Assembly (NCBI GenBank): GCA_965249815.1
Contig: CBDFMV010000003.1
Coordinates: 248,001 to 312,000 of the forward strand
Length of the DNA stretch: 64,000 nt
Direction of reading: 5' to 3'
Origin: JAJAZB01 sp965249815
GTDB taxonomy: Bacteria > Bacteroidota > Bacteroidia > Cytophagales > Spirosomataceae
Under the pieces are notes generated by a model. It was not told where the DNA came from and made no database searches. It worked only from the letters and a program-made list of their open reading frames with translations. The position numbers were made by a program, and so were the translations under genes. This document shows, in pieces, positions 1 through 7,881 of the stretch. The stretch's first letter is position 1, and every line of letters begins with the position of its first letter.

Positions 1-159
1 TGCCTGATTCACCTGGAGTTGCACCAGGGCCAGTTGCTCGTGAGCAGCGTCATCGACAACCTCACCAAAGGCGCCTCCGGCCAGGCGGTTCAGAACCTGA
101 ACCTGCTCTTCGGGCTGGATGAAACGACGGGGCTTAAGCTAAGAAGCATTGGTTTTTAG
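1..159 (+). CDS. argC: N-acyl-glutamyl-phosphate reductase, C-terminal end (partial)
   Basis: Open from the window edge to a TAG at 157-159; 52 residues are visible. The tail reads VIDNLTKGASGQAVQNLN then LLFGLDETTGL, the typical C-terminus of ArgC, the NADPH-dependent reductase that makes N-acyl-glutamate semialdehyde in arginine synthesis. The semialdehyde is the substrate of the next gene, argD, on the same strand, which supports the call. The catalytic cysteine lies upstream of the window. Because the downstream carbamoyltransferase looks succinyl-specific, the acyl group handled here may be succinyl rather than acetyl; that is inference. Confidence 0.9.
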   Translation, partial: CLIHLELHQGQLLVSSVIDNLTKGASGQAVQNLNLLFGLDETTGLKLRSIGF

Positions 160-164
160 GTTTA

Positions 165-238
165 AAATAGTCAATGCTCAGCGTTCAATGAATCCATTCG
201 CTGTTGAAAATTGAGCATTGAATGTTAAGCATTCTTAA
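165..238. repeat. Degenerate hairpin repeat between argC and argD
   Basis: Low-complexity module rich in the words CAATG and GCATT. A perfect 10-bp pair, TCAATGCTCA (171-180) with TGAGCATTGA (212-221), closes a longer imperfect stem. It fills almost the whole argC-argD gap and belongs to the same style of repeat seen at 3387, 4417, 13995 and 36091. Confidence 0.6.
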
Positions 239-252
239 ATAAAGCATTGAAA

Positions 253-1386
253 ATGACCCTCTTCAACGTCTACCCCCTCTACGACATCGAGCCGGTGAAA
301 GCCCGGGGCAGTTGGCTCTGGGACCGCAACGGCACGCAATACCTCGATCTCTACGGCGGCCACGCGGTCATTTCCATCGGCCACGCGCACCCCCACTACG
401 TCGCCAAACTCACCGACCAGTTGAACCGCATCGGATTTTATTCCAACTCGGTACGCATCCCGTTGCAGGACGAACTGGCCGACAAGCTGGGCAAACTCAG
501 CGGGTGCGACGACTACGGGCTGTTTTTGTGCAACTCAGGGGCGGAGGCCAATGAAAACGCGTTGAAAGTGGCGTCATTTTTCAACGGGCGAAAAAAAGTG
601 ATTGCGTTCAAAAAGTCGTTTCACGGCCGCACCGCCGGGGCCGTCGCCGCCACCGACAACCCGGCCATCGTCGCCCCGGTTAATTTCAACGAACACGTTA
701 CGTTTTTGCCGTTCAACGACGTCGCTGCGCTCGAAAACGCGATGAACGACGAGGTTTGCGCCGTCATTGTCGAAGGCATTCAGGGCGTAGGCGGCATCAA
801 CGTAGCGTCGGACGATTTCCTGCAAACCGCCCGTCGCCTGTGCGACCAAACCGGGGCCTGCCTCATCCTCGACGGCGTGCAGTGCGGCTATGGGCGTTCA
901 GGTAAGTTCTTTTCGCACCAGTTTTCGGGCATCCAGCCCGACCTGATTACGACGGCCAAGGGCATGGGCAACGGCTTCCCGATTGGCGGCGTGCTCATCG
1001 CGCCGAAATTTCACGCCAAACACGGGATGCTGGGCACCACTTTCGGCGGCAACCACCTCGCCTGCGCGGCGGCGGTGGCCGTGCTCGACATCATCGAAGA
1101 AGAAAACTTGATGGAAAACGCCGCCCGGCTGGGCGCATACCTGATGGAAAACCTGCGCGGCCTCGGCGGCATCCGCGAAATACGCGGGCGCGGGCTGATG
1201 ATTGGCATCGAACTCGACCAACCCGTGGACAAGGTGCGCGACGCGCTGCTGTTCGAGCACCGCATTTTCTGCGGCTACGCGGGCAAGCACACGCTGCGGC
1301 TGTTGCCCAGCCTCGCGCTCGGTCAGGCCGAGGCCGATCAGTTTCTGGAAGCGTTCAGTGCAGTGATGGCGGTTTCTGTTCCGTAA
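253..1386 (+). CDS. argD: Acetylornithine/succinylornithine aminotransferase
   Basis: Class III PLP aminotransferase of 377 aa converting N-acyl-glutamate semialdehyde to N-acyl-ornithine in the cytoplasm. Visible marks are the N-terminal LYDIEP, the GHAHP region, CNSGAEANENALK, the Asp of ILDGVQCGYGRSG and the PLP lysine in TTAKGMGNGFPIGG (about K236). I chose the ATG at 253 because it yields the usual MTLFNVYPLYD start; a TTG two codons earlier is less likely. It follows argC after a hairpin repeat and precedes argF' by about 190 bp. ArgD enzymes can accept acetyl or succinyl substrates, so the acyl type is not decided here. Confidence 0.95.
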   Translation: MTLFNVYPLYDIEPVKARGSWLWDRNGTQYLDLYGGHAVISIGHAHPHYVAKLTDQLNRIGFYSNSVRIPLQDELADKLGKLSGCDDYGLFLCNSGAEANENALKVASFFNGRKKVIAFKKSFHGRTAGAVAATDNPAIVAPVNFNEHVTFLPFNDVAALENAMNDEVCAVIVEGIQGVGGINVASDDFLQTARRLCDQTGACLILDGVQCGYGRSGKFFSHQFSGIQPDLITTAKGMGNGFPIGGVLIAPKFHAKHGMLGTTFGGNHLACAAAVAVLDIIEEENLMENAARLGAYLMENLRGLGGIREIRGRGLMIGIELDQPVDKVRDALLFEHRIFCGYAGKHTLRLLPSLALGQAEADQFLEAFSAVMAVSVP

Positions 1387-1395
1387 AAAAAGCAA

Positions 1396-1420
1396 ACACG
1401 GAGAGGAACCCCCTCCGTGT
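1396..1420 (+). terminator. Possible hairpin after argD
   Basis: ACACGGAG (1396-1403) pairs perfectly with CTCCGTGT (1413-1420) just after the argD stop. There is no U-run after it, so it may be an mRNA-processing or attenuator structure rather than a true terminator; the arg genes continue downstream on the same strand. Confidence 0.35.
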
Positions 1421-1575
1421 GCCCAACAACCTATCAGAACAGCTTGCCAATCAGCAGATTGTGACTGACAAGAATCCAAAAATAGTCAGGTCTGGCGGGT
1501 TGTCAACCGGTCGTTCCGATTTTCTGACGTTTGTCAATGGGTACGCCGTTTTTTTGCGGCATTTCGTTTTGTTTC

Positions 1576-2535
1576 ATGCACCAATTTCTGTCCGTTCACG
1601 ACGTTCCTGACCTGCCCGCGCTGGTGCAGGAAGCCCGCACGCTCAAGCAAAATCCTTTCGCCCACGAGCACCTGGGGCGGCACCGCACGCTGGGGCTGCT
1701 GTTTTTCAACGCCAGCCTCCGCACCCGCCTGAGCACCCAGCGGGCCGCCCAGAACCTCGGCCTCCAGACGATGGTGATGAACGTGACGCAGGACTCGTGG
1801 GGGCTGGAATTCGAGGATGGGGTCGTCATGAACGGCGACAAGGCCGAGCACGTGAAGGAAGCCGCCGCCGTGATTGGGCAGTACTGCGAACTGATCGGCG
1901 TGCGCAGTTTCCCAACCTTGACCGACCGCGAAGGCGATTATTCCGAAAAAGTCATCAATCAGTTCGTGCGCTACGCGGGCCGCCCGCTCGTGAGCCTCGA
2001 ATCGGCCACGCGGCACCCGCTGCAATCACTGGCCGATTTGGTGACCCTCGATGAATTCAAGACCACCCCCCGCCCAAAGGTGGTGCTCACCTGGGCACCC
2101 CACGTGAAGGCGTTGCCGCAGGCCGTACCCAACTCATTCGCCGAGTGGATGAACGCGGCGGCGGTCCTCGGCCTCGTCGATTTCGTCATCGCCCACCCCG
2201 AGGGCTACGAACTCGCGCCCGAATTTTCCGGCAATGCCCCCGTCACTCACCACCCGAGGGAGGCGTTTGCGGGCGCGGATTTTATTTACGCCAAAAACTG
2301 GTCGTCGTACCGTGAGTACGGCAAAATCCTCAGCCAGGACCCCGCCTGGATGATAACGCCCGAAAAAATGGCGCTCACCGACCACGCCAAATTCATGCAC
2401 TGCCTGCCCGTGCGCCGCAACGTGGTCGTGGCCGATGCCGTGCTCGATTCGCCCAATTCCATCGTCATTCCCCAGGCCGGCAACCGCGTCTGGGCCGCGC
2501 AGGCAGTGCTGAAGCGGATGCTGGAGAAGTTGTAG
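1576..2535 (+). CDS. argF': N-acyl-ornithine carbamoyltransferase (probably N-succinyl type)
   Basis: 319-aa carbamoyltransferase of the Bacteroidota ArgF' branch that carbamoylates N-acylated ornithine instead of ornithine. The carbamoyl-phosphate motif SLRTR is at residues 47-51 and HCLPVRRN is near the C-terminus; WAPH and PNSFAEWMN match the SOTCase/AOTCase family. At the substrate-discriminating position, Pro90 in the Bacteroides fragilis succinyl enzyme and Glu92 in the Xanthomonas acetyl enzyme, this protein has Ala90 in GDKAEH. Small non-acidic residues there are reported to favour N-succinyl-ornithine, so I infer the succinyl pathway. Start at ATG 1576 (MHQFLSVHDV) matches family length; the frame is open upstream to 1531. 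Confidence 0.9.
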   Translation: MHQFLSVHDVPDLPALVQEARTLKQNPFAHEHLGRHRTLGLLFFNASLRTRLSTQRAAQNLGLQTMVMNVTQDSWGLEFEDGVVMNGDKAEHVKEAAAVIGQYCELIGVRSFPTLTDREGDYSEKVINQFVRYAGRPLVSLESATRHPLQSLADLVTLDEFKTTPRPKVVLTWAPHVKALPQAVPNSFAEWMNAAAVLGLVDFVIAHPEGYELAPEFSGNAPVTHHPREAFAGADFIYAKNWSSYREYGKILSQDPAWMITPEKMALTDHAKFMHCLPVRRNVVVADAVLDSPNSIVIPQAGNRVWAAQAVLKRMLEKL

Positions 2536-2600
2536 AAAAACGAAAAGCTGTCCCAACCACGTCCTTGCTTCGCTCCGCTCGCCAGGTTTTTGAAAATTTT

Positions 2601-3386
2601 ATGATCCTTCTTCTCCTTAAAATCGGCGGCAACGTCCTCGACGACCCCGGCACCCGGCGGCAATTTTTACAAGATTTTGCTCAACTCCCCGGTGCGAAAA
2701 TCCTCGTGCACGGCGGCGGGAAACTGGCCACGCAGGTGGCCGACAAGCTGGGCGTTGAAACCGTGATGATCGACGGCCGCCGCGTGACCGACCAGGCCAT
2801 GCTCGACGTGGTCACGATGGTGTACGGCGGGCTGGTCAACAAGCAGTTGGTGGCTGCGCTGCAAACGCTCGGTTGCAACGCCCTCGGCCTGACCGGGGCC
2901 GACGGCGGCGTGATTCGGGCCAAAAAGCGCAAAGGCTGGGCGCACGATTACGGGTTCGTGGGCGATGTGGAAGCAGTCAACGCGGGTTTTCTGGAAAATC
3001 TGCTGAATCAGGGCATCACGCCCGTGCTGGCTCCGCTTACCTTCGACCCCGCGCTGGCCACGGTACTCAACACCAACGCCGACACGCAGGCCCAGGCTGT
3101 GGCGGTGGCGCTTTCCCCGAAATTCAGCGTCAACCTGGTATATTGCTTTGAAAAACGCGGCGTACTGGCCGACCCGACCGACGACAATTCGGCAATTCGC
3201 TCGCTCACGCCGACTGATTTTGAGGCCATGAAAACCGCCGGGACCGTCAACAAAGGGATGATTCCGAAGCTCGACAATGCCTTCGCGGCCCTGCGGGCGG
3301 GCGTGTCGAACGTGACCATCTGCCACGCCGCCGAGGTGCGGCAGGCCATTGAAGCAGGCACGGCGGGGACCCGGTTAAGGTTATAA
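2601..3386 (+). CDS. argB: Acetylglutamate kinase
   Basis: 261-aa amino-acid kinase that phosphorylates N-acyl-glutamate, the second step of arginine synthesis. The glycine-rich N-terminal LLKIGGNVLDD, VHGGGK and the GLVNKQLVAAL and LGLTGADGG stretches are typical. Length matches the family (about 260 aa). I chose ATG 2601 over an upstream TTG at 2565 because the first beta strand, MILLLLKIGGN, starts there. It follows argF' by 65 bp in the operon. In a succinyl-type pathway the kinase would act on N-succinyl-glutamate; nothing in the sequence decides this. Confidence 0.93.
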   Translation: MILLLLKIGGNVLDDPGTRRQFLQDFAQLPGAKILVHGGGKLATQVADKLGVETVMIDGRRVTDQAMLDVVTMVYGGLVNKQLVAALQTLGCNALGLTGADGGVIRAKKRKGWAHDYGFVGDVEAVNAGFLENLLNQGITPVLAPLTFDPALATVLNTNADTQAQAVAVALSPKFSVNLVYCFEKRGVLADPTDDNSAIRSLTPTDFEAMKTAGTVNKGMIPKLDNAFAALRAGVSNVTICHAAEVRQAIEAGTAGTRLRL

Positions 3387-3453
3387 TTGAATGCTGAATT
3401 TTTAACTCTTCGGCATTTTCATTCAGCATTCTCCATTCAGCATTTTCCATTCG
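3387..3453. repeat. Degenerate heptamer repeat hairpin between argB and the next gene
   Basis: The right half is a run of 7-mers of the form CATTCAG, CATTCTC, CATTCAG, CATTTTC. GAATGCTGAAT (3389-3399) pairs exactly with ATTCAGCATTC (3421-3431). It fills the gap between the argB stop and the next start. Confidence 0.7.
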
Positions 3454-4416
3454 ATGTCGATGCCCCTTTCTACAAAAATCATTGAAGCCGCCCTCGTTGG
3501 CTTTGCCGTTGGCGACGCACTTGGGGTGCCGGTGGAGTTTCGCCACCGCTCCGAACTGCACCGCGACCCGGTCACGGGCATGCGTGGTTTTCAGGTGCAT
3601 TGCCAACCGCCCGGCACCTGGTCGGACGACAGCGCGCTGACGTTTCAATTGGTTGAAAACCTGCTCGAAGGCTACGCCCCGCAACGCCTCGGCGAACGGT
3701 TCGTGCGCTGGTTTACGGTGGGCGAATGGTCGGCGCGGGGCCATTGCTTCGACATCGGCATTGCCACCCGCAGCGCGTTGCACCGCATCGAGCAGGGCAC
3801 CCCGGCGCTTGAAGCGGGCGAAAGCGGGGAGTACAGCAATGGCAACGGCGCGCTGATGCGCATTTTGCCGCTGGCGTTTACGCTGGTGAACGAGGGCTCG
3901 CAGGAAACACGGTATCAGACCGTCTGCGAAGTGGCGCGCATCACCCACGGCCACGTGCGCTCGGCCATCGGCAGTTTTGCTTTCGTGGAAATGGCCCGCC
4001 AGTTGTTGCTCGGGCGGGAGAAACACGAAGCGTACCGGATTTCCCGGCAGGAAACCACGAACTTTTTTCTGGCGAACCGGTCAACGCCCGACCACGAACT
4101 CGAGTTGTTCCGGCGGGTGCTGTTCAACGACATCACGGAGCTTCCGGAAACTGAAATTTACTCGTCGGGCTACGTCGTTCACACGCTGGAAGCCGCGCTC
4201 TGGGCGTTTCTGACCACGAACGACTACCGCCAAGCCACCCTCCGGGCCGTCAACCTCGGCGACGACACCGACACCGTGGCCGCCCTGACCGGCGGGCTGG
4301 CGGGCATCGCCTACGGCAGCGAAAGCATTCCCGCCGGGTGGCTAACCGAACTGGCCCGCCTCGACGACATCCGCGAACTGGCCGGTCGGTTTGCGACTTG
4401 GTTAGCAACGGTTTAG
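3454..4416 (+). CDS. ADP-ribosylglycohydrolase family protein
   Basis: 320 aa of the DraG/ARH fold, binuclear Mg hydrolases that remove ADP-ribose from proteins, arginine or related adducts. Seen: AALVGFAVGDALGVPVEF at the N-terminus, the metal motif WSDDSALT near residue 53, GNGALMR in the middle and the C-terminal metal motif NLGDDTDTVAALTGG. All expected acidic metal ligands appear present. Start may be 3454 or 3460 (MSMPLS). It sits inside the arginine operon and is flanked on both sides by short hairpin repeats, which suggests later insertion. Substrate unknown; a link to arginine ADP-ribosylation is speculation. Confidence 0.88.
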   Translation: MSMPLSTKIIEAALVGFAVGDALGVPVEFRHRSELHRDPVTGMRGFQVHCQPPGTWSDDSALTFQLVENLLEGYAPQRLGERFVRWFTVGEWSARGHCFDIGIATRSALHRIEQGTPALEAGESGEYSNGNGALMRILPLAFTLVNEGSQETRYQTVCEVARITHGHVRSAIGSFAFVEMARQLLLGREKHEAYRISRQETTNFFLANRSTPDHELELFRRVLFNDITELPETEIYSSGYVVHTLEAALWAFLTTNDYRQATLRAVNLGDDTDTVAALTGGLAGIAYGSESIPAGWLTELARLDDIRELAGRFATWLATV

Positions 4417-4481
4417 GGTTCAGCGTTTAAGGTTTAACCAAAACGTCAAACCTCAAACGTTACACCTCAAACGTCAAATTT
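4417..4481. repeat. Degenerate heptamer repeat hairpin before argE-like gene
   Basis: Left part 4418-4439 holds GCGTTTAAGGTTTAACC; right part 4441-4478 repeats words such as AAACGTC and AAACCTC. The two halves are imperfectly complementary. Same repeat style as at 36091. Confidence 0.65.
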
Positions 4482-4482
4482 C

Positions 4483-5559
4483 ATGACCAATCTCCACCTC
4501 GATACGCTCACCACCGACGCCATTGCGTTGCTGAGGGCCTTCATCGCCACGCCCTCGTTCAGCCGGGAAGAAGACCAAACCGCCGGCCTCGTCGCGGAGT
4601 TTTTTCACGAGCGCAACCTGCCCTACCGCCGCAAAAAAAATAACCTCTGGGCCAGAAACCAGCACTTCAACCCGGCGCTGCCCACGATCCTGCTCAACTC
4701 CCACCACGACACGGTCAAACCAAACAAGGGCTGGACGCTCGACCCCTTCGCACCGATTGAACGCGACGGCAAACTCTACGGCCTCGGTTCCAACGACGCG
4801 GGCGGGTGCCTCGTGGCGCTGCTGGCGGTGTTTCATCACTTTTTTTACCGCACCGACCTGAAGTACAACTTCCTGATTGCCGCCACGGCGGAAGAAGAGA
4901 TTTCGGGCACCGAAGGGCTGGAACTGCTGGTTCGTGAAGCCGATTTGCCACCCATCGACTTTGCCATCGTGGGCGAACCAACGCAGATGCACCTCGCCAT
5001 TGCCGAAAAGGGACTGATGGTCGTGGATTGCGTGGCCCACGGCAAATCGGGTCACGCCGCGCGCGACGAAGGCGAAAACGCGCTGTACAAGGCTCTTGAC
5101 GATATTTCCTGGATTCGGAGTTATCAATTTCCGAAGGTCTCCCCGATTCTCGGGCCAGTCAAGATGACGGCGACGATCATCCAGGCAGGCGGCCAGCACA
5201 ACGTCGTGCCCGACCGCTGCCAGTTTACGGTGGACGTGCGCGTGACCGAGCAGTACACCCTCGAAGACGTGCTGGAAACGATGCGGCAACACTTGAAATC
5301 CGAGCTTCAGCCCCGCTCCGTGCGGCTGCGGCCGTCGAGCATTCCCGCTGATCACCCCCTCGTGCAGGCGGGAATTTCGCTGGGCCGCCGCACCTACGGC
5401 TCGCCCACCACCTCCGACCAGGCCCTTATCGATTGCCCGTCGCTCAAACTCGGTCCCGGCGATTCGGCCCGCTCGCACACGGCGGATGAATTCATCTTTT
5501 TGAAGGAAATCGGCGAAGGCATTGAATTGTACATCAGAATGTTGGAGAAAATCGTCTGA
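4483..5559 (+). CDS. argE: M20 family metallohydrolase, probable N-acyl-ornithine/citrulline deacylase
   Basis: 358-aa zinc amidohydrolase of the ArgE/DapE/carboxypeptidase-G2 group. Metal and catalytic motifs are in place: NSHHDTV (H75, D76), GSNDAGG (D105), TAEEEISG (E137-E139), FAIVGEPT and the C-terminal SHTADEF. In the ArgF' pathway the acyl group is removed after carbamoylation, giving citrulline; position between argB and argH supports that role. The start ATG 4483 follows a repeat hairpin directly. The gene ends 9 bp before argH. Whether it removes acetyl or succinyl is not visible; the symbol is by role and context. Confidence 0.82.
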   Translation: MTNLHLDTLTTDAIALLRAFIATPSFSREEDQTAGLVAEFFHERNLPYRRKKNNLWARNQHFNPALPTILLNSHHDTVKPNKGWTLDPFAPIERDGKLYGLGSNDAGGCLVALLAVFHHFFYRTDLKYNFLIAATAEEEISGTEGLELLVREADLPPIDFAIVGEPTQMHLAIAEKGLMVVDCVAHGKSGHAARDEGENALYKALDDISWIRSYQFPKVSPILGPVKMTATIIQAGGQHNVVPDRCQFTVDVRVTEQYTLEDVLETMRQHLKSELQPRSVRLRPSSIPADHPLVQAGISLGRRTYGSPTTSDQALIDCPSLKLGPGDSARSHTADEFIFLKEIGEGIELYIRMLEKIV

Positions 5560-5568
5560 ACCCCGCCC

Positions 5569-6915
5569 ATGAACCTCTGGCAAAACGACCGCTCCGCCGT
5601 CGCGCAGGAAATCGAGGCCTTCACCGTGGGCCGCGACCGCGAGTTTGATCTGCAACTCGCCCCGTTCGACGTGCTCGGTTCGCTGGCCCACACCCAGATG
5701 CTCGCCGCCGTCGGGCTGCTCAAGGCCGACGAACTCGCCGCCGTGCAGCACGAGTTGAAAACCATTTTCCGGGAAATCGAAGCGGGCACGTTCGTCATCG
5801 AAGCCGACGCCGAAGACGTGCATTCGCAGGTCGAAGGGCTGCTGACGCGGCGGCTCGGCGAAGCGGGCAAGAAAATCCACTCGGGCCGCTCGCGCAACGA
5901 TCAGGTGCTGGTCGATTTGAAACTTTTCACCCGCGCCCGGTTGCAGCAGGTTGTGGAAGCCGCCAAACGCCTCTTCGACCTACTTATCGAGCGCAGCAAC
6001 CAGCACAAAGCCGACCTGCTGCCTGGTTACACGCACCTGCAAATCGCCATGCCGTCGTCGTTCGGGCTGTGGTTCGGGGCGTGGGCCGAGGCGCTCGTGG
6101 ACGACACCGAAATGCTGTTGACGGCCTACAAACTCGCCAACAAAAACCCCCTCGGCAGCGGCGCGGGCTACGGCTCTTCGTTCCCGCTCGATCGCACCCT
6201 CACCACCCAACTGCTCGGTTTCGACACCCTGCACTACAACGTCGTGTACGCCCAGATGAGCCGGGGCAAAACCGAACTCGTGGCCTGCACGGCCCTGGCC
6301 CAACTCGCCGGTACGCTCGGTCGGCTGGCGATGGACGTATGCCTGTACAATTCGCAGAATTTCGGTTTCCTGACCCTGCCCGACGCCCTGACCACGGGCA
6401 GCAGCATCATGCCGCACAAGAAAAACCCCGACGTGGCCGAACTGTTGCGCGGCAAGTGCAACCGGCTGAAGGCATTGCCCAACGAAATCCACCTCGTGCT
6501 CACCAACCTGCCCAGCGGCTACCACCGCGAGATGCAGTTGCTGAAAGAAGTACTGTTCCCGGCGTTTGACGAAATCCTGAACTGCTTGGAAATCACGCAC
6601 TTCCTGGTGTCAAATATCCAGGTGAAACAAAACCTGCTCGACGACCCGACGTACGACCTGCTGTTTTCGGTCGAACGCGCCAACCAGCTTGTCGCGCAGG
6701 GCGTGCCTTTTCGTGAAGCCTACAAACAGGTAAAAGACGAGGTGCAGGACGGGCGTTTCGACGCCGCACCGTTTCGCAACGAGTTGAAACACACCCACGA
6801 AGGCAGCCTGGGCAACCTCAACAACGCCGAAATCGCCGGGCTGATGGATGAGGTGCTGGGGCGGTTCCCGTTCAGGAAGGTCGGGATGGCGGTGCAACAG
6901 CTACTTCAGGATTGA
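5569..6915 (+). CDS. argH: Argininosuccinate lyase
   Basis: 448-aa fumarase/aspartase-superfamily lyase that splits argininosuccinate to arginine and fumarate, the last pathway step. The signature loop GSSIMPHKKNPD is present, as are SGRSRNDQV and GYTHLQIAMP. Length is normal (450-460 aa). Start ATG 5569 follows the upstream gene by 9 bp, so the two are probably co-translated. A strong terminator follows at 6923, marking the operon end. argG (argininosuccinate synthase) is not in the window and would be expected upstream of argC. Confidence 0.95.
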   Translation: MNLWQNDRSAVAQEIEAFTVGRDREFDLQLAPFDVLGSLAHTQMLAAVGLLKADELAAVQHELKTIFREIEAGTFVIEADAEDVHSQVEGLLTRRLGEAGKKIHSGRSRNDQVLVDLKLFTRARLQQVVEAAKRLFDLLIERSNQHKADLLPGYTHLQIAMPSSFGLWFGAWAEALVDDTEMLLTAYKLANKNPLGSGAGYGSSFPLDRTLTTQLLGFDTLHYNVVYAQMSRGKTELVACTALAQLAGTLGRLAMDVCLYNSQNFGFLTLPDALTTGSSIMPHKKNPDVAELLRGKCNRLKALPNEIHLVLTNLPSGYHREMQLLKEVLFPAFDEILNCLEITHFLVSNIQVKQNLLDDPTYDLLFSVERANQLVAQGVPFREAYKQVKDEVQDGRFDAAPFRNELKHTHEGSLGNLNNAEIAGLMDEVLGRFPFRKVGMAVQQLLQD

Positions 6916-6922
6916 ATTTCCT

Positions 6923-6957
6923 AAACCGAACCGGTCTCCAGGACCGGTTCGGTTTCT
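6923..6957 (+). terminator. Rho-independent terminator after argH
   Basis: Perfect 14-bp stem, AAACCGAACCGGTC (6923-6936) with GACCGGTTCGGTTT (6942-6955), 5-nt loop, ending in a short T-rich stretch eight bases after the argH stop. Confidence 0.85.
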
Positions 6958-6969
6958 TACCTTTCGGCC

Positions 6970-7107
6970 ATGAATTCCCCGTCCCCCAGCAAGCTTAAAA
7001 CCTGGCTCAAGCGCGTCGGCTGGCTGGGCTTTCTGTTTTTCCTCATCAAAGGCCTGCTCTGGCTGATTATTCCGTATTTGATTGCCAAGGGGTTTTTTAG
7101 CAAGTGA
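6970..7107 (+). CDS. Small single-pass membrane protein, 45 aa
   Basis: ATG 6970 to TGA 7105-7107. The first 15 residues are basic (SKLKTWLKRVGW), followed by a hydrophobic stretch of about 25 residues (LGFLFFLIKGLLWLIIPYLI) and a short GFFSK tail. The charge pattern predicts one membrane span with the N-terminus inside. Codon use agrees with the high-GC neighbours and the reading frame fits snugly between the argH terminator and the DUF1080 gene. No function is known to me. Confidence 0.6.
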   Translation: MNSPSPSKLKTWLKRVGWLGFLFFLIKGLLWLIIPYLIAKGFFSK

Positions 7108-7131
7108 TTCAACCTATTTTTCTGAACAACC

Positions 7132-7809
7132 ATGAGCCGATTCGTCATAAAGCGCTTCCTGCCAGTGCTTAGCCTTTTCCTAATCCTCGCCGCCTTTACG
7201 CCGAACCGTCCGCCCGAAACCGGCTGGCGGCCGCTTTTCAACGGCAAAGACCTGACCGGCTGGAAGCATGTCGGCAAGGGCAGCATGTCGGTCGAAGACG
7301 GCATGATTCGCGGCCACGGCGGCATGGGGCTGTTGTACTGGACGGGCGGGAAATTGAGCAATTGCACACTGCGGGTGGTGTACAAAATGGAGAAACAAAA
7401 CAGCAACGCGGGGGTGTTCATCCGCATCCCCATCGAGCCGCTGGAGGAATGGATGCCCGTGTACTACGGCTACGAAGTCCAGATTGACAACCACCCCGAA
7501 ACCTCCCACGAAGACGACACCCACATCACCGGAACGCTGTATTCGCTCACCAAACCGCTGGCCAAGCCCGGCAAACCCGGCCCGGAGTGGAACACGATGG
7601 AAATCACCCTCGACGGCCCGCGCACCGTCGTTGTGGTGAACGGCCAGAAGGTGACCGACTACCGCGAGGGCGACCCGGTCGGCCCCCGTAAGTTCGATTT
7701 TGAACCCCAGCGCGGTCGCCGACCCGACGCCGGTTACATCGGCCTGCAGAATCATGGGGCCGACGATGTGGTTTACTTCAAAGAAGTCACAGTGAAGTCG
7801 TTGCGGTGA
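7132..7809 (+). CDS. DUF1080 (3-keto-disaccharide hydrolase-like) secreted protein
   Basis: 225 aa with an N-terminal signal peptide (RFLPVLSLFLILAAF) and one DUF1080 jelly-roll domain starting at WRPLFNGKDLTGWKH. DUF1080 proteins are concanavalin-like folds, some of them 3-keto-glucoside hydrolases, common in Bacteroidota and Planctomycetes. YEVQIDN and the C-terminal GYIGLQNHG are typical. Located between the 45-aa gene (24 bp upstream) and the AT-rich island. Probably periplasmic or surface-exposed; its substrate cannot be told. Confidence 0.85.
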   Translation: MSRFVIKRFLPVLSLFLILAAFTPNRPPETGWRPLFNGKDLTGWKHVGKGSMSVEDGMIRGHGGMGLLYWTGGKLSNCTLRVVYKMEKQNSNAGVFIRIPIEPLEEWMPVYYGYEVQIDNHPETSHEDDTHITGTLYSLTKPLAKPGKPGPEWNTMEITLDGPRTVVVVNGQKVTDYREGDPVGPRKFDFEPQRGRRPDAGYIGLQNHGADDVVYFKEVTVKSLR

Positions 7810-7881
7810 GAGAAAAAATAGCGTCGTATACGTTGCAACTCGGAGCGAACGAGAGTGAAAACTTAAACTGACAGAAGATCA

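Noticed and set aside
247..252. TTG start for argD two codons upstream
   Set aside because: ATG at 253 gives the usual N-terminus and the TTG lies in the repeat module.
3387..3453. Possible CRISPR-like or minisatellite array
   Set aside because: Repeat units are too short (about 7 nt) and degenerate, without spacers; treated as a hairpin repeat.
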